Origin: an uncultured Lachnobacterium sp.
GTDB lineage: Bacteria; Bacillota; Clostridia; Lachnospirales; Lachnospiraceae
Direction of reading: 5' to 3'
Assembly (NCBI GenBank): GCA_900550545.1
Contig: URSS01000044.1
Coordinates: 1 to 21,299, forward strand
Length of the DNA: 21,299 bases
Position numbers and translations under genes: made by a program. Positions within the stretch are counted from its first letter, which is position 1. Each line of letters opens with the position of its first letter. Shown in pieces: positions 14,229-21,299 of this stretch. The notes below the pieces were generated by a model, which did no database searches, was not told the DNA's origin, and saw only the letters and a program-made list of their open reading frames with translations.

Positions 14229-14490
14229 GCTTCCGCGTTACCACTTTATTTGTCGTATCTTAACGACCTCTCTGTCTCATCTATGCAATATAGCAATTGC
14301 AGAAATAAGCTTCCTGATAACGGTAGAAAACCGGTAGCACCTACTGTTCTGATTCTTAAAATCAGAAATTCAATGTACTGCTCACAGAGGATGGTCTCCC
14401 GAGTCACACACCGTCTCGCACCACCCGACGGCTCTCTGTTGTATGGTTCTCGAAAAATCTTATTCTGTTCCATGCATTTACTCTTTGTTA
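14174..14490 (-). promoter_or_regulatory. T-box riboswitch upstream of cstA, probable Ile specifier (AUC)
   Basis: The T-box sequence AAAGTGGTAACGCGG lies at 14247-14233, with UGGU that would pair with an NCCA end whose discriminator is A. Stem I can be folded: ACAGA/TCTGT as lower helix, CGAG/CTCG and AUACA/UGUGU above, and a distal hairpin CCGTC/GACGG with the loop GGGTGGTGCGA. The 3' side of the specifier loop is GGAGACCATCC. Aligned base for base to the same 11-base loop of the B. subtilis glyQS leader as I remember it, the specifier is AUC (14392-14390), i.e. tRNA-Ile, which has A73. The T-box itself is secure; the amino acid is inference and lacks the usual purine after the codon. Confidence 0.93.
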
Positions 14491-14496
14491 ACTGCA

Positions 14497-14525
14497 AGAT
14501 TAGCACCATAAAAAGTAAATGTCAA
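14497..14525 (-). promoter_or_regulatory. cstA T-box promoter
   Basis: TTGACA (14525-14520), 17 bases, then TAATCT (14502-14497) preceded by TGC, an extended -10. Start near 14490, just before stem I of the T-box. Confidence 0.7.
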
Positions 14526-14571
14526 TATCTTTTTTAGAATTCTTTCGATTTTATTTTTTTGTTTATAAATT

Positions 14572-15381
14572 CTATGCATGCTGGCCCTCTAGCATGACAT
14601 TAATTTCTGCGCAGATCAATAGAATATACACGCAAAAATACAGCCAGAGCATAATGAGGGCAATCGTTGTCAGGCTTCCATACATGGAAAATCCATTAAA
14701 ATAATCCACATAAATGGATAAAGCAAACGAAAATACATACCATGCGATCGCACAGATGACAGCTCCCGGAATCTGCTTTCTAAAACGTAACTTTTTGTTC
14801 GGAAGCGTCGTAAAAATCACCACAAAAAATCCAAACAGAATTCCAAGGAGTACCAGGCCACGGAAATGTGACAGTATCTCTGCAAAATTTTTCAGCACCG
14901 GAATATATCCTACCGCCAGATTGTGCAATGTATTTCCAAATACGAGAACGCCCAGAACAAAAACAAACGCAACCAGAAATCCTACCGTATATACTACCGC
15001 CCAAAGACGCATCGTAAACCAATTGCGGTTTTCTTCCAGATCATTTACAGAATTCAGCCCATCGGTAAGATACTGGATTCCTTTCGCAGCAGACCATATT
15101 GCCACCACGGCTGTGATCGAAACAATACCAACGGAACGATTGTACACTTCGTTTGTAATATAACCAAGAAACCCTGACAGATACTCCGGCAACGCCGCAT
15201 GGTATATCTTAATCAGGGTCTCTTCTGTAATCGGTGTATAGCGAAGCAGGGAAGAAAACACCATGAGAAATGGAATCAGGGACAACAGTATAAAAAAGGC
15301 CGACTGTGCTGCATATGCATTGATCTTATCCTTTTTGCATTTGTCCATAAATGATTTCACCATGATAATCATCTTCCACAT
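14572..15381 (-). CDS. YihY/BrkB-family inner membrane protein
   Basis: 269 residues with about six membrane helices. Family text: the N-terminal DKINAYAAQSAFFILLSLIP, the central region with WSAAKGIQYLTDGLNSVND, and the C-terminal PGAVICAIAWYVFSFALSIY and LIMLWLYFCVYILLICAEIN, the usual YihY ending. These were once annotated as ribonuclease BN, a label that does not hold for this family; the function is unknown, possibly envelope-related. GGAGG lies 11 bases before the first ATG. The gene starts 54 bases after the glycosidase stop with no terminator between, so it is probably the last gene of a three-gene operon. Confidence 0.93.
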   Translation of the reverse strand: MWKMIIMVKSFMDKCKKDKINAYAAQSAFFILLSLIPFLMVFSSLLRYTPITEETLIKIYHAALPEYLSGFLGYITNEVYNRSVGIVSITAVVAIWSAAKGIQYLTDGLNSVNDLEENRNWFTMRLWAVVYTVGFLVAFVFVLGVLVFGNTLHNLAVGYIPVLKNFAEILSHFRGLVLLGILFGFFVVIFTTLPNKKLRFRKQIPGAVICAIAWYVFSFALSIYVDYFNGFSMYGSLTTIALIMLWLYFCVYILLICAEINVMLEGQHA

Positions 15382-15435
15382 GAATAAACTTTCCTCCGCC
15401 TCTTTTCCACAATTTTTATTACGTAACTATTACAA

Positions 15436-16746
15436 TTAACGTTCCATCTTCCAATAAGCTGCACTGTATGGTGCCAAATCGCTGCCACCACCGAAATCAT
15501 GCGTTTCGCCGGTAATCAAATCCACAGCCGTGCCACATCCGGCGTCAAAGTCCGCATGGAAGTTTTCTCCATCCGCATTAATTGCCACAAGTACACGTTC
15601 GCTGTCTGTCTTACGCTCAAAAATACACTGACGATTGGTCAGAAGTACCGAACGGAAATCGCCGTAATTTAATGCCTGTGAATGCTTCTTTGCCTCTGCA
15701 AGCTTTGAAATAAAGGTTGTGAGGTCATTCCACTGTGGCTCTTCAAAGCTGACACGAAGTGCAGGATCACCTTCCTCTTTCTTTGCCTTCGTTCCCCACT
15801 CACTACCATAATATACACAAGGAATTCCTGGCATACCAAAAGCCATCGCATAAATCAAAGGCAAATGCTTTTCGTTGGTAAGTACACTTGCAATTCTTGA
15901 CACATCATGGTTATCCACGAAAGATAACAGATGCTTTCCCTTATATAAGGTCCAATTCTCCGGTCCAAATTGACGTAGCAGAGAATGATTGATTTCGAAC
16001 ATATTCATACTGTTAAAGCTCGAATGCAGTCCCTTGTAGCACTCATAATTGGTTACAGAATGAAGCATACTGTCATTCATCCACTGATTATAATCTCCAT
16101 GCAAAGTCTCACCTACTAGGAAGAAATCCGGTTTTAAACTGTCACAGAACGAACGCAGTCTGCGCAGGAAATCAAGATCCAGACAATATGCCACATCCAG
16201 ACGAAGTCCGTCAATATCGAACTCTTCCACCCAGCCTTTGATTGCTGCAAAAATATGCTGTATGACTTCTTCGTTGCGAAGATTTAATTTAACAAGGTCA
16301 AAGTTTCCTTCCCAGCCTTCATACCAGAGTCCGTCGTTGTAATTGGAATTTCCATCAAAATTAATCTGAAACCAGTCCTTATACGGAGAATCCCAACGAT
16401 TCTTCAGCACATCCTGAAACGCCCAGAATCCACGTCCCACATGATTAAATACACCATCTAAAACAACCTTGATTCCTGCTTCGTGCAAACGCTCACACAC
16501 CTGTTTAAAATCTTCATTGGTTCCTAATCTTGTATCAATCTTTGTATAATCTCTTGTATTATACCCATGTGTATCAGATTCAAACACCGGTGAAAAATAA
16601 ATTGCGTTCGCACCCAGTTTTTGAATATGAGGAATCCAATCGTTCACTTTCAAGATACGATGCTCCAGAACTCCATCATTTTCAAACGGTGCTCCACAAA
16701 ATCCTAACGGATAAATCTGATAAAATACACTCTCATAAGCCCACAT
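15436..16746 (-). CDS. GH13 alpha-amylase-family glycosidase (cytoplasmic)
   Basis: 436 residues, no signal peptide, so likely cytoplasmic. The four GH13 regions are in order: DGVFNHVG near residue 97, GLRLDVA with the nucleophile Asp, VGETLHGD with the acid/base Glu, and FVDNHDV with the transition-state Asp. An acceptor-site stretch YYGSEWG and DPALR follow, then a short C-terminal beta domain. The size and lack of an N-terminal starch-binding domain suggest a small maltodextrin- or oligosaccharide-cleaving enzyme (alpha-glucosidase, cyclomaltodextrinase-like) rather than a secreted amylase; the exact substrate is not readable. GGAGG precedes the ATG, and the diguanylate cyclase gene ends 20 bases upstream, so the two are likely co-transcribed. 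Confidence 0.93.
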   Translation of the reverse strand: MWAYESVFYQIYPLGFCGAPFENDGVLEHRILKVNDWIPHIQKLGANAIYFSPVFESDTHGYNTRDYTKIDTRLGTNEDFKQVCERLHEAGIKVVLDGVFNHVGRGFWAFQDVLKNRWDSPYKDWFQINFDGNSNYNDGLWYEGWEGNFDLVKLNLRNEEVIQHIFAAIKGWVEEFDIDGLRLDVAYCLDLDFLRRLRSFCDSLKPDFFLVGETLHGDYNQWMNDSMLHSVTNYECYKGLHSSFNSMNMFEINHSLLRQFGPENWTLYKGKHLLSFVDNHDVSRIASVLTNEKHLPLIYAMAFGMPGIPCVYYGSEWGTKAKKEEGDPALRVSFEEPQWNDLTTFISKLAEAKKHSQALNYGDFRSVLLTNRQCIFERKTDSERVLVAINADGENFHADFDAGCGTAVDLITGETHDFGGGSDLAPYSAAYWKMER

Positions 16747-16766
16747 AATTCTGCCTCCATTTTATG

Positions 16767-18362
16767 TTAATTATTTTGTTTCAACCTGCTTTTGTCACGA
16801 TACATCATGGCATCCGCACGTTCGCGGATCTTTTCGATTCCATCGTCAGTCTCTTCCGCCATTGCATAACCGCATGCGATCTCTGCGCGAATCGGAATAA
16901 TCTTTTTATTATTCAAAAATACCAGTTCCTCATGCATTCTCTGGATCAGACGATCAATCTGACATTTGTCTGCTTCCGGCACAATACAGCAAAACTCATC
17001 GCCTCCAATACGATAGCATTTACCATGCTTTTCAAAAACATTCTCGATAATCTGCGCTGTCTCAGTAATATAATCGTCCCCGGCATTATGTCCATATTCA
17101 TCGTTGCACATTTTCAGATTGTTCAGATCAAATGTCACAACCATGGAATCCTGAAACTGCGGCCTGCTGTTCACATAATAATTATAAGCATTTCGATTAT
17201 AAAGTCCTGTCATCGAATCATTCAGTGCAAACTGTTCGAGTTCCTTTGCCCTGCGTCCCTTTTTCAGCATTGAAAGGGTCTTACTTGCAGACTCCACACC
17301 AAGAATCACAATAAAAACCAAAAAAGAAATGCGTCCCCAGATGCCTGAATTTCCGCTGGCTTTATAATAATTGATCAGATCTGCAATCGATGCAAGAATA
17401 ACGAGCATCAATGCTCCGATACAGACGCGCAGCCGCCGGTTCACCTGCTTTTTTACGATTTTAATTATGATTGCGCCTGCAAGATAGATCAGCACTCCTA
17501 CAATAACGATATGCGTCAGAATCAGACTCTGTCGAAATTCCCATATTTCCGTAAAATGCAAAACACAGCTGATCACACACATCACCATGCTGAGATCACA
17601 GAATACGCGCCAGATTTTTTTATCTCCCAGATCCAGAAAACATCTTACGAATAAGATAAACGGAATTGGCATTGCCATCAACAAAACAAATGCACCAAAT
17701 GTACATGCGTAACGGTTTACAAGAACCAACGCCGCAACATCGGTCTCATTTGCGGTCCATGTTCCAAGAAGAACCGAAAAAATGCCAAGGTACAAAAGTG
17801 TCGCATCAATATCTCCACTTTTACGCACCAGCAACCAGTACCCAAGCATATAAATTCCTACAATCAGAATAATAAAACTGATAATAAATGTAGGAAGTGA
17901 TTGTCGCATGAGCCCCGTATAAATTTCACGTCCGTTTCCAACATAATATGTCAAGAACGCATTTGCGGTCTCTGGATAACAAGGCGAAAGTTTCACTGTA
18001 AGATGTGTTGTATTTACCGGAAGAAGGACAAAATTCCACACATTTCCGGTCGTGTGTCCCCATCTTCCTGCAGTCTCTTTTAAACTATAAACATCCCGTC
18101 CATCGACATAAACATCCACATACTGATGGGAAGTAAAAAAAGCTACCGTCGTACGCTTCTTCAGACTTTCATCAATCGTAAGTTCTACTACAGAACCTCC
18201 GTCTGCCAGTTTTTCCACAGAATCCGGTTCTACTTCCTGCAAATGATCATAGGATACTTTGGAATGATTGCATATCGTTGCCAAAAGCATCAATAATATC
18301 ACTATTCCAAGAAAAGCACCAAGCATTATATTTGCACTTCGTTCTTTCCACTTTTTCATCAT
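16767..18362 (-). CDS. Membrane diguanylate cyclase: extracytoplasmic domain, 7TM region, GGDEF
   Basis: 531 residues. A hydrophobic N-terminal segment (~13-30) is followed by an extracytoplasmic domain of ~120 residues (to ~155) with beta-rich text such as YVDVYVDGRDVYSL. Seven membrane helices follow between ~157 and 364, then GGDEF at ~375-531. The layout resembles 7TMR-DISM receptors. The cyclase domain has NDSMTGLYNRNAY, FDLNNLKMCND and an intact YRIGGDEF, so c-di-GMP synthesis from GTP is expected. The RxxD inhibitory site expected nine residues before GGDEF is missing (EKHG there), so product feedback through that site is unlikely. A strong promoter lies 60 bases upstream. The ligand is unknown. 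Confidence 0.92.
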   Translation of the reverse strand: MMKKWKERSANIMLGAFLGIVILLMLLATICNHSKVSYDHLQEVEPDSVEKLADGGSVVELTIDESLKKRTTVAFFTSHQYVDVYVDGRDVYSLKETAGRWGHTTGNVWNFVLLPVNTTHLTVKLSPCYPETANAFLTYYVGNGREIYTGLMRQSLPTFIISFIILIVGIYMLGYWLLVRKSGDIDATLLYLGIFSVLLGTWTANETDVAALVLVNRYACTFGAFVLLMAMPIPFILFVRCFLDLGDKKIWRVFCDLSMVMCVISCVLHFTEIWEFRQSLILTHIVIVGVLIYLAGAIIIKIVKKQVNRRLRVCIGALMLVILASIADLINYYKASGNSGIWGRISFLVFIVILGVESASKTLSMLKKGRRAKELEQFALNDSMTGLYNRNAYNYYVNSRPQFQDSMVVTFDLNNLKMCNDEYGHNAGDDYITETAQIIENVFEKHGKCYRIGGDEFCCIVPEADKCQIDRLIQRMHEELVFLNNKKIIPIRAEIACGYAMAEETDDGIEKIRERADAMMYRDKSRLKQNN

Positions 18363-18400
18363 CTACTCCAACTTCTGTCTACAAACCACTTTAAGATAAT

Positions 18401-18429
18401 ATTATATAACTTTAGTACTAATCGGTCAA
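18401..18429 (-). promoter_or_regulatory. Promoter of the GGDEF-GH13-BrkB operon
   Basis: TTGACC (18429-18424), 17 bases, TATAAT (18406-18401); start near 18394, about 32 bases before the ATG. Confidence 0.8.
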
Positions 18430-18468
18430 TGTTTTAGACATTTTTGGGAAGCCGTAAAATCCTGTGTT

Positions 18469-19419
18469 TCAGCTGTTTTCGTTCTCGTCCCTGATTACAA
18501 TAATATCATTCATACGCAGGATCGTATCTTTCTGCGGAAGGATTGAGAAATCCTCCCGAAGTATCAAAAAGACTGTGAGTTGATTTGTCTCTTCCATATC
18601 CTGTACCGTTTTTCCTGCATATTTCTTATCCACAAATACTTCTGCAATTTCTTTGATATCTTCATTTTTCAGACCGGAAATATTGCTTTTTCGCTGATAC
18701 TGTTCTACAAAACCGGCGCTGATAATACCAGTCGGGATGGCAACCACCCCAACGCCAAGATAGGCAATACAAATTGCCATCACTCTGCCAAGGGGTGTAA
18801 TTGGATAAATATCTCCATAACCCACTGTAAGAAGTGTAGACATGCTCCACCAGATTCCACTGAATGCATTGCGAAATACGGTTGGCTGTGCATCATGTTC
18901 TACGCTGTACATGCACAGACTGCTGGCAAGCATCAGAATCAAAACAATAAACACCGAAGAAATAATCTGATTTCTTTTCTCATATAAAACCGTGGTAATT
19001 ACATTAAATGAATCATATTTTGCATTGAGACGGAACAAATGAAAAATACGTGCCACCCGCAGCATACGGAAAATCACAAATCCGGAAAGGAAAAATACCG
19101 GAACGATCGTAAGTAAATCCACGATTCCATCAAATGACACCAGAAAACGGAATCTCGAACGTCCCCTGCTTTTGTCCGGATACAAATATTCAGCCGTCCA
19201 TATACGAAGAATATATTCCACACAAAAAATAAATATGGTAACGTATTCCACACCTTTAAATACAGTTGTCAAAAACGCCAGCTCATCAAACGTCTGCAAA
19301 AAAGTCACCAGTATATTGGCAACAATTGTCACCGTAATGAAAATATCAAACATCCGGCTGATTCGATTGCTTTTGTCACCTATCTGTATAATATTAAATA
19401 TTTTCTCTTTTAATTTCAT
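18469..19419 (-). CDS. Voltage-gated-type potassium channel, six-helix
   Basis: 316 residues from the ATG at 19419-19417 (MKLKEKIFNII); a longer frame from 19521 would overlap the upstream gene and adds an unlikely, non-conserved N-terminus. Six membrane helices: S1 near DIFITVTIVANILVTFL, S4 with Arg at every third position (FRMLRVARIFHLFR), and a pore helix and filter TLLTVGYGDIYP holding the K+ signature TVGYGD between S5 and S6. The ~80 C-terminal residues (ENEDIKEIAEVFVD-type start, later LREDFSILPQKDTILRMND) resemble a regulatory ligand-binding tail of the TrkA-C kind, which is tentative. K+ conduction across the cytoplasmic membrane is the likely role. It follows the AEC transporter gene by 46 bases. 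Confidence 0.9.
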   Translation of the reverse strand: MKLKEKIFNIIQIGDKSNRISRMFDIFITVTIVANILVTFLQTFDELAFLTTVFKGVEYVTIFIFCVEYILRIWTAEYLYPDKSRGRSRFRFLVSFDGIVDLLTIVPVFFLSGFVIFRMLRVARIFHLFRLNAKYDSFNVITTVLYEKRNQIISSVFIVLILMLASSLCMYSVEHDAQPTVFRNAFSGIWWSMSTLLTVGYGDIYPITPLGRVMAICIAYLGVGVVAIPTGIISAGFVEQYQRKSNISGLKNEDIKEIAEVFVDKKYAGKTVQDMEETNQLTVFLILREDFSILPQKDTILRMNDIIVIRDENENS

Positions 19420-19465
19420 TTTCTCTTGATCTTCCGGGACATCCGCCCATTCCCCATCACTTATG

Positions 19466-20401
19466 CTACATGATAAAATTTTCAAAAAGTAATACCATAA
19501 CCGGCATTGTGATAATCGCACTCAATGTGGTCACTACATTTATGGCACTGGCATATTGTGAATCATTGCCATACACCTGGCACATCTGTGTAACCGTAGA
19601 TGCAGATGGTGTAATAACTGCCAGAAAGACAATCAGCATAATCTTTGGCGCATCGGCAGAAAGATTTGCCAACTGGCTGCCCTTAATCAAAACAAGTGCA
19701 ATCAGCGGAACTACGAGCATCCGCAAAAAAGAAACAAAATATACTCTTTTATTTGCAAAGATCTGTTTCAGATTCATACCGGCAAAAAGCATACCAGTAA
19801 CAATCATACTCGCCGGTCCAATCATATTTCCAACAGCGCCAATGGTGTTGTCGATAACCTCCGGCAGGCGAATCCGTGTAAAGAAAAGTACCACACCAAC
19901 AGCAATTGATATCATATTGATATTCAGCACAATTTTTTTCCAATCATAAGAACGTTCCCTGCTAATAATCTTTTTGCAGTGTGTCCACAGGAAAACGAGC
20001 TGGACACTCATGAAAACACATCCATAAAGAACCCATTCTTTTCCTAATATAAACGTCACAATCGGTACAATCAGATTACCTGAATTAGAATAGTAAACAG
20101 ATGCGACTTCAACCTCATTCAACGATAATACTTTTCCCATGACCGCAACGATAATCAAAAGAATAATCTGTAAAATTACCGACGCCACAAATGCAATCAT
20201 TAATCCTTTGACCGTCTGTGCCGTATAATCAACCTGAAACGCGTTAACAATCACACAAGGTATCACCAGATATAAAACTATTTTTGACAGAACCTTGCTT
20301 TCCTCATCCTTTACTATTCCGGCTTTGACAATCGCAAACCCCATAAATATCATAATAGAAAGCTCTACGATCTGTTCCATCAAAAGCATACTGATATGCA
20401 T
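19466..20401 (-). CDS. AEC (auxin efflux carrier) family transporter
   Basis: 311 residues from ATG 20401-20399 (MHISMLLMEQIVELSIMIF), preceded by CAGGAGATGATTTT; a start 14 codons earlier lacks a ribosome site. It has ten hydrophobic segments in two halves. Family-like text: IFMGFAIVKAGIVKDEE, LSKIVLYLVIPCVIVNAF with the kink Pro of helix 2, YYSNSGNLIVPI, and the C-terminal mirror TPSASTVTQMCQVYGND. Bacterial members are often called malate or malonate permeases; the substrate is unproven here. It starts 73 bases after the VanZ-like gene. Confidence 0.88.
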   Translation of the reverse strand: MHISMLLMEQIVELSIMIFMGFAIVKAGIVKDEESKVLSKIVLYLVIPCVIVNAFQVDYTAQTVKGLMIAFVASVILQIILLIIVAVMGKVLSLNEVEVASVYYSNSGNLIVPIVTFILGKEWVLYGCVFMSVQLVFLWTHCKKIISRERSYDWKKIVLNINMISIAVGVVLFFTRIRLPEVIDNTIGAVGNMIGPASMIVTGMLFAGMNLKQIFANKRVYFVSFLRMLVVPLIALVLIKGSQLANLSADAPKIMLIVFLAVITPSASTVTQMCQVYGNDSQYASAINVVTTLSAIITMPVMVLLFENFIM

Positions 20402-20474
20402 AAAATCATCTCCTGGTATAATAACATATGATATGAGGGTCAAAAGGTATTTTGCTCATCATTTTATATACTAC

Positions 20475-20870
20475 TCACGATCTCTTGCGTTGTATCACCC
20501 ACACAACAATTGTAAGTAACATTCCGACACCTGCTCCCGCCGCATTCTTTCCAACATCAACCCATGAGAAATGCCGACCGATGATCATAGGTTTTGAAGC
20601 CTCGTCCAGCCAGCACAACGGAAACATCAACAACAGCCACCATAACGGTTTCTCCCAGAGCACAAGGCTCACACCACAACAGAATGTAATCAGGAAAAAA
20701 AACATATAGTGACATGCCGACCGAAGGAATGTATCAGTCACACCTAGCAGTTGTGCCAAATGCGCGCTTTCCCGGCCACTGATGTCTCCCGGCTGGTGGG
20801 AAAGCCAGACTGCCAGAACAAGTATGATAATTGTTAATATTGGAAATGTATACTTTAAAAATGTTTTCAA
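20475..20870 (-). CDS. VanZ-like family membrane protein
   Basis: 131 residues, four hydrophobic segments. VanZ-type motifs are present: an N-terminal helix followed by SHQPGD, RSACHYMFFFL, and near the C-terminus LDEASKPMIIGRHFSWVDVG and KNAAGAGVG, corresponding to the family's D-E/Q...GR...D-x3-N-x2-G. VanZ of Tn1546 gives teicoplanin resistance, but most chromosomal relatives have no known role and this one carries no other vancomycin gene nearby. The start is TTG (20870-20868), overlapping the upstream stop as TTGA, so it is probably translationally coupled to the small gene before it. Confidence 0.85.
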   Translation of the reverse strand: MKTFLKYTFPILTIIILVLAVWLSHQPGDISGRESAHLAQLLGVTDTFLRSACHYMFFFLITFCCGVSLVLWEKPLWWLLLMFPLCWLDEASKPMIIGRHFSWVDVGKNAAGAGVGMLLTIVVWVIQRKRS

Positions 20871-21181
20871 ATGCTAAATTCTCCCCTTGAAATAAGTATT
20901 CTTGCCTTAGAAATACCATCAGCATAACCATTTGTTTTCTTATCCAGTATATCTGCAAGTTCCTCTGCTTCGTTATACTTTTTATCTTCAATATATTTAT
21001 ACATCTCATCAATCATTTTCTTGATATTCTGATTAACTGAAGATGTATTCATTACTTCCTCTAAAATAATGTTTGCATCCCATCCCACAAAGGATTCATA
21101 GGTCTTAAATAAAATTTTATTATCCTCATTATACAAATATAATAAATTGACAGAATCATCCATTTCGCCCAAAATCTGCAT
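20867..21181 (-). CDS. Unrecognised small protein, mostly helical
   Basis: Up to 104 residues from ATG 21181; an internal ATG at 21163 (98 residues, MDDSVNLLYLYN) is at least as likely, since it overlaps the end of the preceding frame by 8 bases. Neither start has a strong ribosome site. The N-terminal third looks beta-rich (LLYLYNEDNKILFKTYESF). The rest is charged and helical (KKMIDEMYKYIEDKKYNEAE), a pattern seen in TPR-like pairs and in small immunity or adaptor proteins. There is no signal peptide or membrane segment. The stop overlaps the VanZ-like start. I do not recognise a family. Confidence 0.6.
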   Translation of the reverse strand: MQILGEMDDSVNLLYLYNEDNKILFKTYESFVGWDANIILEEVMNTSSVNQNIKKMIDEMYKYIEDKKYNEAEELADILDKKTNGYADGISKARILISRGEFSI

Positions 21182-21248
21182 TTATACTGGCCACAGACTT
21201 TCCATAACTAATATAATCCTCATGAAATTTCGCGGTCTTGCTCCTAAC
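21156..21248 (-). CDS. Last 30 codons of a gene cut off by the contig end
   Basis: A minus-strand frame open to the adapter junction ends at TGA 21158-21156. It includes TAKFHEDYISYGKSVASINA and ends DFGRNG. It overlaps the start of the next small gene, as expected for an operon, which supports it being real. It is too short to identify. Confidence 0.4.
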   Translation of the reverse strand, partial: VRSKTAKFHEDYISYGKSVASINADFGRNG

Positions 21249-21250
21249 AG

Positions 21251-21299
21251 CTGTCTCTTATACACATCTCCGAGCCCACGAGACTAAGGCGAATCTCGT
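21251..21299. other. Nextera adapter read-through (non-biological)
   Basis: 21251-21269 is the 19-bp transposase mosaic end CTGTCTCTTATACACATCT, 21270-21284 is CCGAGCCCACGAGAC, 21285-21292 is TAAGGCGA (the N701 i7 index), and 21293-21299 is ATCTCGT, the start of the P7 side. The contig therefore ends at 21250. Confidence 0.98.

Noticed and set aside
14389..14395. Alternative T-box specifiers CAU (His) or ACC (Thr)
   Set aside because: CAU conflicts with the T-box UGGU, since tRNA-His has C at the discriminator. ACC requires moving the loop two bases out of register with glyQS, though it remains a minor possibility because A would then follow the codon.
21251..21269. Tn5-type mosaic end, suggesting a transposon terminus
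   Set aside because: It continues directly into Nextera adapter and i7 index sequence, so it is a library artefact, not an insertion.
1..21299. CRISPR arrays, rRNA or tRNA genes, insertion sequences
   Set aside because: No regularly spaced repeats, no tRNA cloverleaf sequences and no transposase or recombinase reading frames were seen on either strand.

Overview
The window looks like the end of a contig from an anaerobic Clostridia-type Firmicute, probably of the Lachnospiraceae kind. The basis is gene content and RNA regulators: a flavodiiron protein, an FMN riboswitch, a T-box leader, BirA-type operators, a BioY importer and very strong Shine-Dalgarno sequences. Except for the first 1.8 kb, essentially every gene lies on the minus strand, so the region reads from right to left. 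The last 49 bases (21251-21299) are not biological: they are a Nextera transposase adapter with an i7 index.

Left block (1-6486), visibly GC-rich. It opens with the 3' part of a flavodiiron protein gene (+) and its terminator. A short patchwork of broken genes follows: a frameshifted Rrf2 regulator, the tail of an unknown gene, and the last ~100 codons of an RlmD-type 23S rRNA methyltransferase. Next is a complete riboflavin operon on the minus strand. It has a perfect-consensus promoter, an FMN riboswitch, a leader terminator, ribD, ribE, ribBA and ribH, and then two unexpected passengers: a free-standing OmpR/PhoB-type winged-helix protein and a low-molecular-weight protein tyrosine phosphatase. 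A bidirectional terminator closes it.

Middle block (6520-12350), more AT-rich. It holds a DUF2798-like membrane protein behind a short leader with its own terminator, glmM (phosphoglucosamine mutase), and the biotin operon bioY-bioB-bioD-bioA. The biotin operon has no KAPA-forming genes. Two dyads of BirA-operator type cover the bioY promoter, and the upstream one is also the stem of the cstA terminator.

Right block (12426-21250). A CstA-type transporter lies behind a T-box leader whose specifier I read as AUC (Ile). Upstream of it is a probable operon of a 7TM diguanylate cyclase, a GH13 glycosidase and a YihY/BrkB membrane protein. Beyond are a voltage-gated-type K+ channel, an AEC-family transporter, a VanZ-like protein, a small unrecognised protein, and the last 30 codons of a gene cut off by the contig end.

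The most noteworthy signals are regulatory: the terminator/operator/promoter overlap between cstA and bioY, the Ile-type T-box on a CstA transporter, and the FMN-controlled wHTH plus phosphatase pair. The composition shift and gene fragments at the left suggest acquired DNA or, less interestingly, an assembly join.
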